Source: Cytobacillus oceanisediminis (lineage in GTDB: Bacteria > Bacillota > Bacilli > Bacillales > Cytobacillaceae). From it: a DNA stretch of 64,000 nucleotides. The position numbers were made by a program, and so were the translations under genes. Below the pieces are notes generated by a model. The model saw only the letters and a program-made list of their open reading frames with translations, had not been told where the DNA came from and ran no database searches. How positions within the stretch are numbered: position 1 is the first letter of the stretch; every line of letters begins with the position of its first letter. This document shows positions 31,211 through 39,325 of this stretch, piece by piece. The stretch covers positions 1 through 64,000 of the forward strand of contig NZ_QGTW01000020.1 in assembly GCF_003182355.1 (NCBI RefSeq), written 5' to 3'.

Positions 31211-34200
31211 GTGCGTATAAGTGATTTTTCTATAAGAAGGCCAATATTTACATTGGTATCTATGTTTTTAGTCCTTATTTTAGGGGTTGTCTCCCTTTTA
31301 AATATTCCATTAAAACTCATACCTGATATCAACCCGCCTGTGGGTGTTGTTGTTACTTCCTACCCGGGGGCAAGCCCTGATGAGGTTGTTGAAAAAGTAA
31401 CAAAGCCATTGGAAGAAAATTTGGCTACACTGCCAGGGATTAAAACGCTGACCTCCACGTCACAGGAAAGCGCCAATTTTATCTTGATGCAGTTTTCATG
31501 GACAACGGATATTGATGAAATTCAAAGTGAGGTTATCCAGCGGCTGGATCAAACGCAGCTGCCGGAAGATGCAGATGATCCCCGTTTTATGAAATTTGAT
31601 CCATCACAGTTTCCTATTATTCAATTATCTTTGAGCGCGGATGAGGATTCCCAGACTTTAAGAAAACTTGCTGAGGAGCTGAACCTGGAACTGACGAAGG
31701 TTGAAGGTGTAGCCAGCGTCAATATGTCAGGTACAGCTATAAAGGAAGTCCGGGTTGAACTTGACCAGGAAAAATTAAGGGATTACAAATTAAGCCAGGC
31801 TGACGTTGTTGATGTTATTCAGTCAAATAATATTTCAATGCCAGGTGATCCGGTATTAACAGAAGGTAAAGAACTAACCACAAGAATCATCAGCAGCTTG
31901 GATTCACTTGATACATTGAAGGAACTTACCGTTACGATTAATCCAGCAACTGGTGAAAACGTAAGTCTGCAGGATATTGCGGAGGTTCAATTAACCAATC
32001 AGGACGATAGAACCATTACCCGTACAAATCAGTCTCCGTCTGTATTATTAAGTGTTCTTCAGCAGTCTGATGCGAATACAGCAGAAGTTTCAGAAGAGTT
32101 TATAGAAAAACTGGATGACCTTCTGGAACAGGAACAGTATGAAGGAATTGAATCAGAAATTCTTTTTGACCAGGGAGATTACATTAATCTGGCAATAGGA
32201 AATATCTCTAATTCGCTGCTTCTTGGGGGAGTTTTTGCCATGATTGTGCTCTTTTTCTTTTTGAAAAATGTTAAGAGCCCGCTAATTATTGGCATTTCTA
32301 TTCCTTATTCAGTTATTTTTACGTTTGTCCTTATGTACTTTTCAGATTTCACATTAAACATTATGACATTAGGCGGTCTGGCGCTTGGAATTGGAATGCT
32401 GGTCGATAACGCCATAGTGGTTATCGAAAATATTTACCGCCATTTATCTATGGGGAAAGATCCAAAGGCGGCCGCAAGCGATGGTGCAAAAGAAGTTGGG
32501 TCTGCAATTACAGCTTCCACCTTGACTACTGTCGCCGTGTTCATTCCTGTTGTCTTTATATCAGGAATCATTGGTGAATTGTTTACAGAATTTGCGCTGA
32601 CCATTTCCTTTAGCCTCTTTGCTTCTTTAGTAGTGGCTCTCACGGTTGTCCCTATGCTTGCCAGCCGTTTACTGAAAGCGCCTAAAACGAATCTTGAAGC
32701 TAAAAGGCAGGAATCTGGCATAATGCGTTTACTTGAAAGATCTATCAAATGGTCATTGCGGAACCGCGCTGTGGTTATTGCGATTACAATGTTGCTCTTG
32801 GCAGCAGGAAGCTTTGGATTAACGACTGTCGGAACGCAGTTTCTTCCTAATACGGATGAAGGATTTTTTACTGTCCGTATGGAACTTGAAAACGGAACAG
32901 CTCTATCCGAAACAGAGAAAGTCATTACTGCGGTAGAGGAAGAACTTAAGGATGAAGATGAGGTTGATACGTATGTCAGCCTGATAGGAACCACACAGGA
33001 AGGTTCCTTCCGCGGCTCTGCAAATGCCAATATTGCGGAGCTTTATATCAAAATGAAAGAATTGGATGAGCGCGAAAGATCGACATTTGAATTTGTTGAT
33101 GATGTGAAAAAGGATTTTGAAAAAGCAGCATCCAAAGTAAATGAAAGTGCAGATCTCTCATTCAATATGCAATCATCATCAGGCACTGCACCAAATACTT
33201 TAACCTTTAGTGTGCGGGATACGGATCCAAATCGCTTAAATGAGAATGTAGACAAAATATATAATGGATTAAAAGACCTTGACGATGTTACAGAGCTGAC
33301 TACTGATTTAATGGATACCGTTGAGGAAATCCAAATAACGGTGGATCGCGAAAAGGCACTGGAGCAAGGTTTGGCTCCTGCTCAAATTGCGATGGCCGTA
33401 AATGATGTCACGCGCGGCAATCGTGCAACACAAATGATAGACGATGAATCCAATATTTATGGCGTTTTTGTTGAATATGATAAAGAAATCACACAGGATA
33501 TCGATAACCTGAAGACATTGCTCATAAAAAAACCGGATGGCAATTATGTTTCTTTAGATGAAGTAACGAATATCGAGCGGGGCGAAGGGCCTGTAAATAT
33601 CCAGCGGATCAATCAGCAGGATGCCGTCCAATTCACGTTGAAATACAAATCCTCGACAAATATGGGGGCCATTTCAAAAGTGGTGGACAAAGAAATTGCC
33701 GATCTCGAATTGCCTGAGGAAACAGAAGTTGTATTTAGCGGTGACCGGGAATTGCTTGAATCCTCTATTGATGACATGGCACTGGCCTTTATCCTGGCAA
33801 TCGTATTTATTTACCTTGTTATGGCAGCCCAGTTTGAGTCATTGAAGTATCCGTTTGTGATTATGTTTACTGTTCCTCTTATGATTATAGGGGTGGCAAT
33901 TGCTCTTACTGCGACTCGCACACCAATTAGCTTAACGGCAATCATTGGGATTATTGTACTCGCAGGTATTGTTGTCAATAATGCGATTGTGATTGTAGAC
34001 TATATTAATCAAAAGAAAGAAAACGGACTTAAGACCTATGATGCCATTGTTATTTCAGTAAAAGACCGGGCAAGGCCAATCCTCATGACAGCATTAACGA
34101 CCATTCTTGGCTTGGTTCCTCTTGCACTTGGAATTGGTGAAGGAACTGAAATCAACCAGCCTATGGGAATCACTGTCATTGGAGGATTAATCAGCAGCAC

Positions 34201-34498
34201 CTTCCTTACTTTGTTCGTCATACCGGTTGTATACAGTTTCTTTGACAAGGATACAAGGCGTTTAAACAAACTGTATGCGACACCTGAAGGCCATTTGGTG
34301 CCGGCCTATCTGCTTGAAGAAAGAGTGGAACGGGAAGAAAGACAAGATAGAGAGGCGGAACAGGAGAGGCTTCCTTCTGCAGAGACCCGGCCATACAGCA
34401 GGAACGAAATGGCGGCCATGCTGGAAGAGTTATCAAAAATTTTAAAAGAAGATAAAAAAGAAAAGAAAAATCATGATCGTGATGAAGAATCCCGATAA
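31211..34498 (+). CDS. RND-family exporter (SwrC/AcrB-like)
   Basis: The 1095-aa protein has the RND plan: helix 1 after MRISDFSIRRPIFTLVSMF, a large extracytoplasmic domain, helices 2-6 including GIGMLVDNAIVVIENIYRH with a membrane Asp used for proton relay, a second large domain and helices 8-12. B. subtilis SwrC (surfactin resistance) is the nearest type by length and start. After the last helix there is an unusual charged tail of about 75 residues (EERVEREERQDREAE...). GTG 31211 has AAAGGAG 8-9 nt upstream. No membrane fusion partner gene is adjacent, as normal in Gram-positives. Confidence 0.88.
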   Translation: MRISDFSIRRPIFTLVSMFLVLILGVVSLLNIPLKLIPDINPPVGVVVTSYPGASPDEVVEKVTKPLEENLATLPGIKTLTSTSQESANFILMQFSWTTDIDEIQSEVIQRLDQTQLPEDADDPRFMKFDPSQFPIIQLSLSADEDSQTLRKLAEELNLELTKVEGVASVNMSGTAIKEVRVELDQEKLRDYKLSQADVVDVIQSNNISMPGDPVLTEGKELTTRIISSLDSLDTLKELTVTINPATGENVSLQDIAEVQLTNQDDRTITRTNQSPSVLLSVLQQSDANTAEVSEEFIEKLDDLLEQEQYEGIESEILFDQGDYINLAIGNISNSLLLGGVFAMIVLFFFLKNVKSPLIIGISIPYSVIFTFVLMYFSDFTLNIMTLGGLALGIGMLVDNAIVVIENIYRHLSMGKDPKAAASDGAKEVGSAITASTLTTVAVFIPVVFISGIIGELFTEFALTISFSLFASLVVALTVVPMLASRLLKAPKTNLEAKRQESGIMRLLERSIKWSLRNRAVVIAITMLLLAAGSFGLTTVGTQFLPNTDEGFFTVRMELENGTALSETEKVITAVEEELKDEDEVDTYVSLIGTTQEGSFRGSANANIAELYIKMKELDERERSTFEFVDDVKKDFEKAASKVNESADLSFNMQSSSGTAPNTLTFSVRDTDPNRLNENVDKIYNGLKDLDDVTELTTDLMDTVEEIQITVDREKALEQGLAPAQIAMAVNDVTRGNRATQMIDDESNIYGVFVEYDKEITQDIDNLKTLLIKKPDGNYVSLDEVTNIERGEGPVNIQRINQQDAVQFTLKYKSSTNMGAISKVVDKEIADLELPEETEVVFSGDRELLESSIDDMALAFILAIVFIYLVMAAQFESLKYPFVIMFTVPLMIIGVAIALTATRTPISLTAIIGIIVLAGIVVNNAIVIVDYINQKKENGLKTYDAIVISVKDRARPILMTALTTILGLVPLALGIGEGTEINQPMGITVIGGLISSTFLTLFVIPVVYSFFDKDTRRLNKLYATPEGHLVPAYLLEERVEREERQDREAEQERLPSAETRPYSRNEMAAMLEELSKILKEDKKEKKNHDRDEESR

Positions 34499-34504
34499 AT
34501 GACA

Positions 34505-34535
34505 TGGCCCCTTTCATTTGAGAGGGGCTTTTTTT
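34505..34535 (+). terminator. Terminator after the RND gene
   Basis: GCCCCT / AGGGGC stem followed by seven T. Confidence 0.8.
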
Positions 34536-34741
34536 ATGAAGTAGCATCTTAAGACCGGTAAAACCTGCAATAGGCTGGTATAATGATCGTCATTAATACT
34601 GTACCTATATGAATGATTTATCTTTATAATGGCATAATATTTGTCAACACGCTCTTCAGGAAAATAATTGGAAATAAAACAGATAATTGGCTTATGAACA
34701 GAGCACAATAATACTATCGACTTGTAGCTGGTGATAAATGA

Positions 34742-35218
34742 ATGAAAAAACTCAGTAAACTAGAAGCGGTTTTATGGAGCATTGCATTGCCTGGTTTTAG
34801 CCAATTATTAATTGGGCAGCTTTGGAAAGGAACCTTATTTGTCGCGCTTGAATTTATCATAAATGTATACAGTCATTTTAATTCCGCCATTATGTACAGT
34901 TTTATGTGGGAAATTGACAAGGCCGAACATGTACTTAATTTTCAATGGCTTATGTTTTATCCTTGTCTGTATATGTTCGCGATGTGGGATGCTTACCGAA
35001 GTGCAATGCCTGAAAAAGAACAATTATCTTTTCTTCCATTTGTGTTTGGTGCTTATTTTGTTACTGTAGGCCTAATGTACTCAACCAAGCTTGAAATATT
35101 TGGAATGCGATTAGGGCCAGTCTTTCTACCTATGCTTTTTGTTATACCAGGTTTATTAATAGGGTTTATCATTAGGTGGATTCTTTTAAAATGGAGGAGG
35201 GATCCTGTCCAAAATTAA
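34742..35218 (+). CDS. Hypothetical integral membrane protein
   Basis: The 158-aa product starts MKKLSKLEAVLWSIALPGFS, a motif reminiscent of small TM2-like proteins with a PGFSQ/PGLGQ turn (PGFSQLLIGQLWKG), followed by about four membrane segments. I cannot name the family with confidence. The site before ATG 34742 is weak (GGTGAT). It stands alone between the RND gene and a gene relic. Confidence 0.6.
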   Translation: MKKLSKLEAVLWSIALPGFSQLLIGQLWKGTLFVALEFIINVYSHFNSAIMYSFMWEIDKAEHVLNFQWLMFYPCLYMFAMWDAYRSAMPEKEQLSFLPFVFGAYFVTVGLMYSTKLEIFGMRLGPVFLPMLFVIPGLLIGFIIRWILLKWRRDPVQN

Positions 35219-35232
35219 GGCTGCGCTTTTAA

Positions 35233-35500
35233 TGCAAATTAAAGATACGGCTTTGGCGAACTATTGCTGTTTATTAGTCTGCTGCCTTTTCTGCATGAAA
35301 ACAGATTCAATCGACTTAACAGTTTTAATGGAAAATGGCTGGGTGCTGCTCGTATTCGTCGGGCTTGAGGACGTATTAGCTGCCGATTGATTCCATGCTT
35401 GCAGCAGTAGTGTTGGCAGTAACATTTAAATTTCGCTTGCAGCTGGCGGGTACTTCTTTTGGAGCAGAAAATGGGGGCTCCAAGGCCAATCATAATTTAG
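35233..35500 (+). pseudogene. Possible relic of a TerC-family membrane protein gene
   Basis: A plus frame reads DSIDLTVLMENGWVLLVFVG followed by LEDVLAAD and a stop; after a shift the text continues SMLAAVVLAVTFKF. TerC/YceF-type proteins have a similar start ('...LLE.GW.LL.L..LE..L.ADNALVLAV...'), in which the Asp-Asn pair is essential. Only about 60 residues can be traced, with at least one frameshift. The match is from memory and short. The rest of 35219-35652 holds a terminator and the SigI-type promoter. Confidence 0.4.
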
Positions 35501-35552
35501 GGCTTTAACACACCAATCATAAGAGGTGCTGTTAAAGCTTTTTTATTTTTTA
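35501..35552 (+). terminator. Terminator-like hairpin
   Basis: GCTTTAACAC / GTGCTGTTAAAGC imperfect stem followed by TTTTTTATTTTTT; ends whatever transcript crosses the gene relic. Confidence 0.65.
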
Positions 35553-35570
35553 TAAATAAAAATTTTAAAC

Positions 35571-35600
35571 ACCCCCACAAACCCTCCTCTCGCTTCCGTA
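35571..35600 (+). promoter_or_regulatory. Candidate SigI-type promoter of the DUF5667 gene
   Basis: ACCCCC (35571-35576), 20 nt, CGTA (35597-35600). SigI promoters have C-rich -35 boxes of the ACCCCC type and CGAA/CGTA-like -10 boxes. A similar pair precedes sigI. The call depends on that shared pattern. Confidence 0.5.
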
Positions 35601-35652
35601 CACTTGTAGTGAATAAAGCGGGCCGCTTAAAAAAAACATGAGGTGAAAGACA

Positions 35653-37011
35653 TTGAAATTTTTATCCAATAAAGAAATGAATAAAATCGCAAAGAGTACA
35701 CTGGCATTAGTAATTGCAGGTACCTTCACATTCTCAACTACAAGTGCATTTGCAAATGAAAATAATAATGAAACTGATCTTGAGACAGTTGAATTAAATA
35801 GCGATACTTCAGTAGAAGCTGAAGTTACGACTGAAACTGAAACTGACTCAGTTGAAGCAATTGAAAATGCAGAAGGGCAGCTGGAAGAGATCGAAGCTGA
35901 AACTCCATCCCTATTGCCTGGAAGCTTCTTCTACTTTACGAAGCTTGCATTGGAAAAAATTAAGCTTGCCCTTACTTTTGATGAAGTAAAAGAAGCTAAG
36001 TTACTTGCTACATATGCTGCAGAGCGTCTTGCAGAGGCTGAAGCCCTTTTTGCTGAAGGCAAAGAAGAAGAAGCTCTAGAAGCAATCGAAAAAGCATTAG
36101 AACATATAGAAAATGCAGATAGCATTGTTGATGAAGAGAAAGAGTCAGATAGCGAAGAACCAAAATCAGAAGATGAAAATTCTGATGATGAAAATAAAGA
36201 AGACGGGGTAACTGAAGAAGACGCTGCAGTTGAAGAAGACGGGGCAACTGAAGAAGACGAAGCGGTTGAAGAAGACGAAACAGCTGATGAAGATGAAACA
36301 GTTGAAGAAGACGCAGCAGTTGAAGAAGACGCAGCTGCAGATGATGACCTAGTTGCAGAAGAAGATTCTGTGGAAGAGGTTAAAGAACTTCTTGCTCAAA
36401 ATATCTTATCACTTGAAAAAAATCTAGCTAAATTCAAAGAAAAAGCTGGAGACGAAAACGAGCAGGCTGAAGGTGAAACTCATCCGCGAATTGCTGCAAT
36501 GGAAAAAAATATTGAAAAGTTCCGTACAAAACTTGCAGCTAAGTTAGCAAAATTGGAAGAAGAATCTGCAGGCAGTGACGAATCCGATGAAGAAGTAACA
36601 GAAGAAGAGCTGGCAACAGTTGAAGAACCAGCAACAGATGATGTTGCAGCTGATACTGAAACAGAAGAGACAGTAATTGAAGAGGAAGAAACTGAAGAGG
36701 AAGAAACTGCAGTTGTTGCTCCAGTGAAAGTTACAAAAGAAGAAAAAGACGCTGCCAAGGCTGCAAAGAAACAAGCTCATGAAGCTGCAAAAGCGGAAGA
36801 AGCTGCGAAAAGAGAAGCAGCCAAGCAAGCGCGCGAAGCAGCTAAAGAGGCAGAAATAGAAGCACGCGAAGCAGCTAAAAAAGCGGCTAAAGAACAGCAA
36901 GCAAAAAAAGTTCAAGCAAAACAGGATGAAGCAAAGAGCAATGGCAGCAAAGGGAAAGAAAAAGCAGAAGAAGCTAAGGGCCAAGGGAAAGAGAGCAAAG
37001 GAAACAACTAA
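35653..37011 (+). CDS. Secreted Glu-rich protein with DUF5667 domain
   Basis: The 452-aa product has a signal peptide (ALVIAGTFTFSTTSAFA), then a DUF5667 domain (LLPGSFFYFTKLALEKIKLA, TYAAERLAEAEALF) and long acidic low-complexity stretches of EEDAAVEEDGATEED type, ending in a Lys/Ala/Glu coiled-coil tail (EAAKEAEIEAREAAKK). It is probably an extracytoplasmic, highly charged, extended protein. TTG 35653 has GAGGTGA 6 nt upstream. sigI and rsgI follow in the same direction, and both units carry SigI-like promoters, so it may be a SigI target. Function unknown. Confidence 0.75.
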   Translation: MKFLSNKEMNKIAKSTLALVIAGTFTFSTTSAFANENNNETDLETVELNSDTSVEAEVTTETETDSVEAIENAEGQLEEIEAETPSLLPGSFFYFTKLALEKIKLALTFDEVKEAKLLATYAAERLAEAEALFAEGKEEEALEAIEKALEHIENADSIVDEEKESDSEEPKSEDENSDDENKEDGVTEEDAAVEEDGATEEDEAVEEDETADEDETVEEDAAVEEDAAADDDLVAEEDSVEEVKELLAQNILSLEKNLAKFKEKAGDENEQAEGETHPRIAAMEKNIEKFRTKLAAKLAKLEEESAGSDESDEEVTEEELATVEEPATDDVAADTETEETVIEEEETEEEETAVVAPVKVTKEEKDAAKAAKKQAHEAAKAEEAAKREAAKQAREAAKEAEIEAREAAKKAAKEQQAKKVQAKQDEAKSNGSKGKEKAEEAKGQGKESKGNN

Positions 37012-37025
37012 TAGAGCATGAACAA

Positions 37026-37065
37026 AAAGGAAAAGAAGGCACATAAAGGCTTTCTTTTCCTTATT
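37026..37065 (+). terminator. Terminator after the DUF5667 gene
   Basis: AAGGAAAAGAARGC / GCTTTCTTTTCCTT stem, T-rich 3' side; separates this gene from sigI. Confidence 0.7.
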
Positions 37066-37073
37066 CTATAGCC

Positions 37074-37102
37074 ACCCTTAAAAAAACAATCTGGACATCG
37101 TA
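37074..37102 (+). promoter_or_regulatory. Candidate SigI-type promoter of sigI-rsgI
   Basis: ACCCTT (37074-37079, within CCACCC), 19 nt, CGTA (37099-37102). It resembles the element before the DUF5667 gene and would give autoregulation, as known for B. subtilis sigI. A TATAAT at 37106-37111 may serve SigA. Confidence 0.5.
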
Positions 37103-37135
37103 TGATATAATGTGTTTTGAAAAGAGGTGAGGCTA

Positions 37136-37882
37136 ATGCTAAGTTTATTGTTCATGACGAAAAAGCGCAAAAGAACGCTGGAAGAAACGGTAGAGTTGAT
37201 ACAGCAGGGGGATACAGCATTACATAATGAGCTAATTGATTCGTATAAACCGTTTATTGCTAAAACAGTTTCATCAGTTTGCAAGAGATATATTCATGAA
37301 TCTGATGATGAATTTAGCATTGGCCTTATTGCTTTTAATGAGGCGATCCAAAAATACAGTCCGGATAAGGGCAGTTCACTGATCAGTTTTTCGGAAGTGC
37401 TGATAAAAAGGCGAGTAATTGATTATATTCGCAAGCAATCCAAATATCAAAACCTCAGTTTTAACGGAGCATCAAATTTGGAAGAAGATGAAACAGCAGG
37501 TTCATCCATTGAAGATGAATTGTCAATTGAAGATTTTAGAAAAAAAAAGGATGAGGAGCTCAGAAGAGAAGAAATCCTCCAGTTTACACAAATTCTACAG
37601 CAATTTGATCTGACTTTCACCGATTTGATTGAGCAGTCGCCGAAGCATGCGGATGCACGTAAGAATGCAATGGCTGTTGCCAAGATTCTGGTCGAAAATG
37701 AAGAGCTTAAAACGATTCTTATTGAAAAGAAAAGGCTCCCGATTAAACAGCTGGAAAGCTATGTATCGCTTAGCAGAAAAACAATAGAGAGAAACAGAAA
37801 GTACATAATTGCCATCTCACTCATACTGGCCGGTGATTATGTTTATTTAAAGGATTATATCAAAGGGGTGTTGGAAACGTGA
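37136..37882 (+). CDS. sigI: RNA polymerase sigma factor SigI
   Basis: The 248-aa protein matches SigI in length and in its N-terminal region: LIQQGDTALHNELIDSYKPF followed by IAKTVSSVCKRYIHESDDEF, SIGLIAFNEAIQKYS and IKRRVIDYIRKQ. SigI responds to heat and wall stress in Bacillus. ATG 37136 follows AGAGGTGAGG; a GTG at 37127 is in frame inside the site. It overlaps rsgI by 4 nt (GTGA). Confidence 0.92.
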   Translation: MLSLLFMTKKRKRTLEETVELIQQGDTALHNELIDSYKPFIAKTVSSVCKRYIHESDDEFSIGLIAFNEAIQKYSPDKGSSLISFSEVLIKRRVIDYIRKQSKYQNLSFNGASNLEEDETAGSSIEDELSIEDFRKKKDEELRREEILQFTQILQQFDLTFTDLIEQSPKHADARKNAMAVAKILVENEELKTILIEKKRLPIKQLESYVSLSRKTIERNRKYIIAISLILAGDYVYLKDYIKGVLET

Positions 37883-38970
37883 AAACAGGTATTATTATGG
37901 AAATTAATGAACGTTTTTTAACGCTGTTAACCCCGGAAGGAGAATTTCTGCGTGCTCGTAAACAGGATCGGGCATACGTCATTGGACAGGAAATTGATTT
38001 CTTCCCAATAGAACAAAAAAGCGAAAAAAAGTCATCTTCTCTATCTATTTTTAACGTATTTAGAGGTAAAGCCATATTTGCAGCAGCTTTTGCGCTCATG
38101 TTAGCAGTTATTTCTTTTCTGCCGTTTTATCAAAGCAATGAAGTTTATGCTTACATGTCGATTGACGTTAATCCGAGCATTGAATTAGGGGTCAATGAGA
38201 AGTATCAGGTAATCGAGCTCGTGCCTTACAATGAAGATGGGGAGGGCATTGTCCAAGAGATTCAAAACTGGAAAAAGGAAGACATCCAGTCTGTAACAGA
38301 TAAGATCCTCTATCAATTAAAGGAACAGGGCTATTTGGGGGAAAATAAAGAGATTGTTATTGCAGCCGTTTATACAGAAGAGAAAATAAAAGCGGATGAC
38401 GGCTTGCAGGCAGAGTTAACAGAAATAAAAGAAGCTGCACAAAAAGAGCAGCTAGAAGTTACTCTCTTTGAAGCAAGTGAAGAAGAAAGAAAATCGGCAA
38501 TTGAAAAAGGGCTGACAACGGGCTTATATAAAGAAAATAAATTAAAGGCAGATAGTAAGAAGCAATCAGAAAAAGAAAAACCGGCTTCTGCCAGTCAGCC
38601 AAAAGAGACAGACAGCATCTCTAATGATAGTAAGAAACCTGCTGAGATTCCGCCTGGACAATTAAATAAGCAGGAAAAACCTGCAGTAAATCAGGAAAAG
38701 CGGAATGAAAAGAAAGAAAAGACAGCTGCTCCAGGGCAGATAAAGAAAAATGAGAAGCCGGAAGGCAAACAGAATTCCAATGAAAAGACTAATGGGAAGA
38801 AAGATATAGAGCACAAGCCCAATGAAAACAATGAAAAAGGAAATAACGAAAAAAAAAATAAACAAAACGAGAATAATGGAAATCAATCCAAAGATAAACA
38901 TATTAATGTAAATAATGGGAATGGGAATAACCCTGAGAAACAACAAAAAGATAATGGCAATAAAAAGTAA
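37879..38970 (+). CDS. rsgI: Anti-sigma factor RsgI with low-complexity C-terminus
   Basis: The 363-aa protein has a cytoplasmic RsgI N-terminal domain (GIIMEINERFLTLLTPEGEF), one transmembrane helix (AIFAAAFALMLAVISFLPF), the conserved extracytoplasmic segment YMSIDVNPSIELGVN, and an Asn/Lys/Glu/Pro-rich tail from about residue 225 that probably extends into the wall. RsgI holds SigI inactive until a signal causes its cleavage. GTG 37879 is coupled to the sigI stop. The tail has no carbohydrate-binding module, unlike clostridial RsgI proteins. Confidence 0.9.
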   Translation: MKTGIIMEINERFLTLLTPEGEFLRARKQDRAYVIGQEIDFFPIEQKSEKKSSSLSIFNVFRGKAIFAAAFALMLAVISFLPFYQSNEVYAYMSIDVNPSIELGVNEKYQVIELVPYNEDGEGIVQEIQNWKKEDIQSVTDKILYQLKEQGYLGENKEIVIAAVYTEEKIKADDGLQAELTEIKEAAQKEQLEVTLFEASEEERKSAIEKGLTTGLYKENKLKADSKKQSEKEKPASASQPKETDSISNDSKKPAEIPPGQLNKQEKPAVNQEKRNEKKEKTAAPGQIKKNEKPEGKQNSNEKTNGKKDIEHKPNENNEKGNNEKKNKQNENNGNQSKDKHINVNNGNGNNPEKQQKDNGNKK

Positions 38971-38996
38971 AGTCCGGAATTCTCCGGACTTTTTTC
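38969..38996 (+). terminator. Terminator after rsgI
   Basis: AAGTCCGGA / TCCGGACTT stem followed by TTTTT. Confidence 0.85.
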
Positions 38997-39011
38997 CATT
39001 TATATGAAGTT

Positions 39012-39212
39012 TTATTGATTGTTTTGGCCGGACATTTGAGCCTGAGCTTGCTGAACAAGTCTCTTTGTAATTTCTCCGCCCACAGATCCGTTTGCCCGGG
39101 ATACTGTATCAGAGCCTAATTGAACACCAAATTCCTGGGCAATTTCATATTTTACCTGGTCCATGTATTGTTCGATTCCAGGAACTAATAGTTTATTGCT
39201 GCTTCTTGCCAT
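39012..39212 (-). CDS. Alpha/beta-type small acid-soluble spore protein
   Basis: A 66-aa SASP: NKLLVPGIEQYMDQVKYEIA, QEFGVQLGSDTVSRANGSVG and GEITKRLVQQAQ are the family's conserved blocks, including the Gpr protease site at KYEIAQEFG. It coats spore DNA and protects it from UV. AAAGGAG lies 9 nt before ATG 39212. About 55 nt upstream CATACTA (39267-39273, minus strand) matches a SigG -10 box, fitting forespore expression. Confidence 0.95.
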   Translation of the reverse strand: MARSSNKLLVPGIEQYMDQVKYEIAQEFGVQLGSDTVSRANGSVGGEITKRLVQQAQAQMSGQNNQ

Positions 39213-39325
39213 CGTATTCAACTCCTTTTTATTGGTCTACAGAGTTTTCTATTCCCTCTGTATTTGTAGTATGAATAAAAAGGGGAGTTTCATAAGTGGT
39301 AATATTTTCGGCATAAACGGCTTTT

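Noticed and set aside
36480..37044. Two minus-strand ORFs opposite the Glu-rich protein gene
   Set aside because: They are Ser/Val- or Phe/Cys/Leu-rich readings of GAA/GCA repeats, without start signals.
39267..39300. Complete SigG promoter for the SASP gene
   Set aside because: CATACTA is a good -10 box, but I could not find a matching -35 box at 17-18 nt, so I mention it only in the gene entry.
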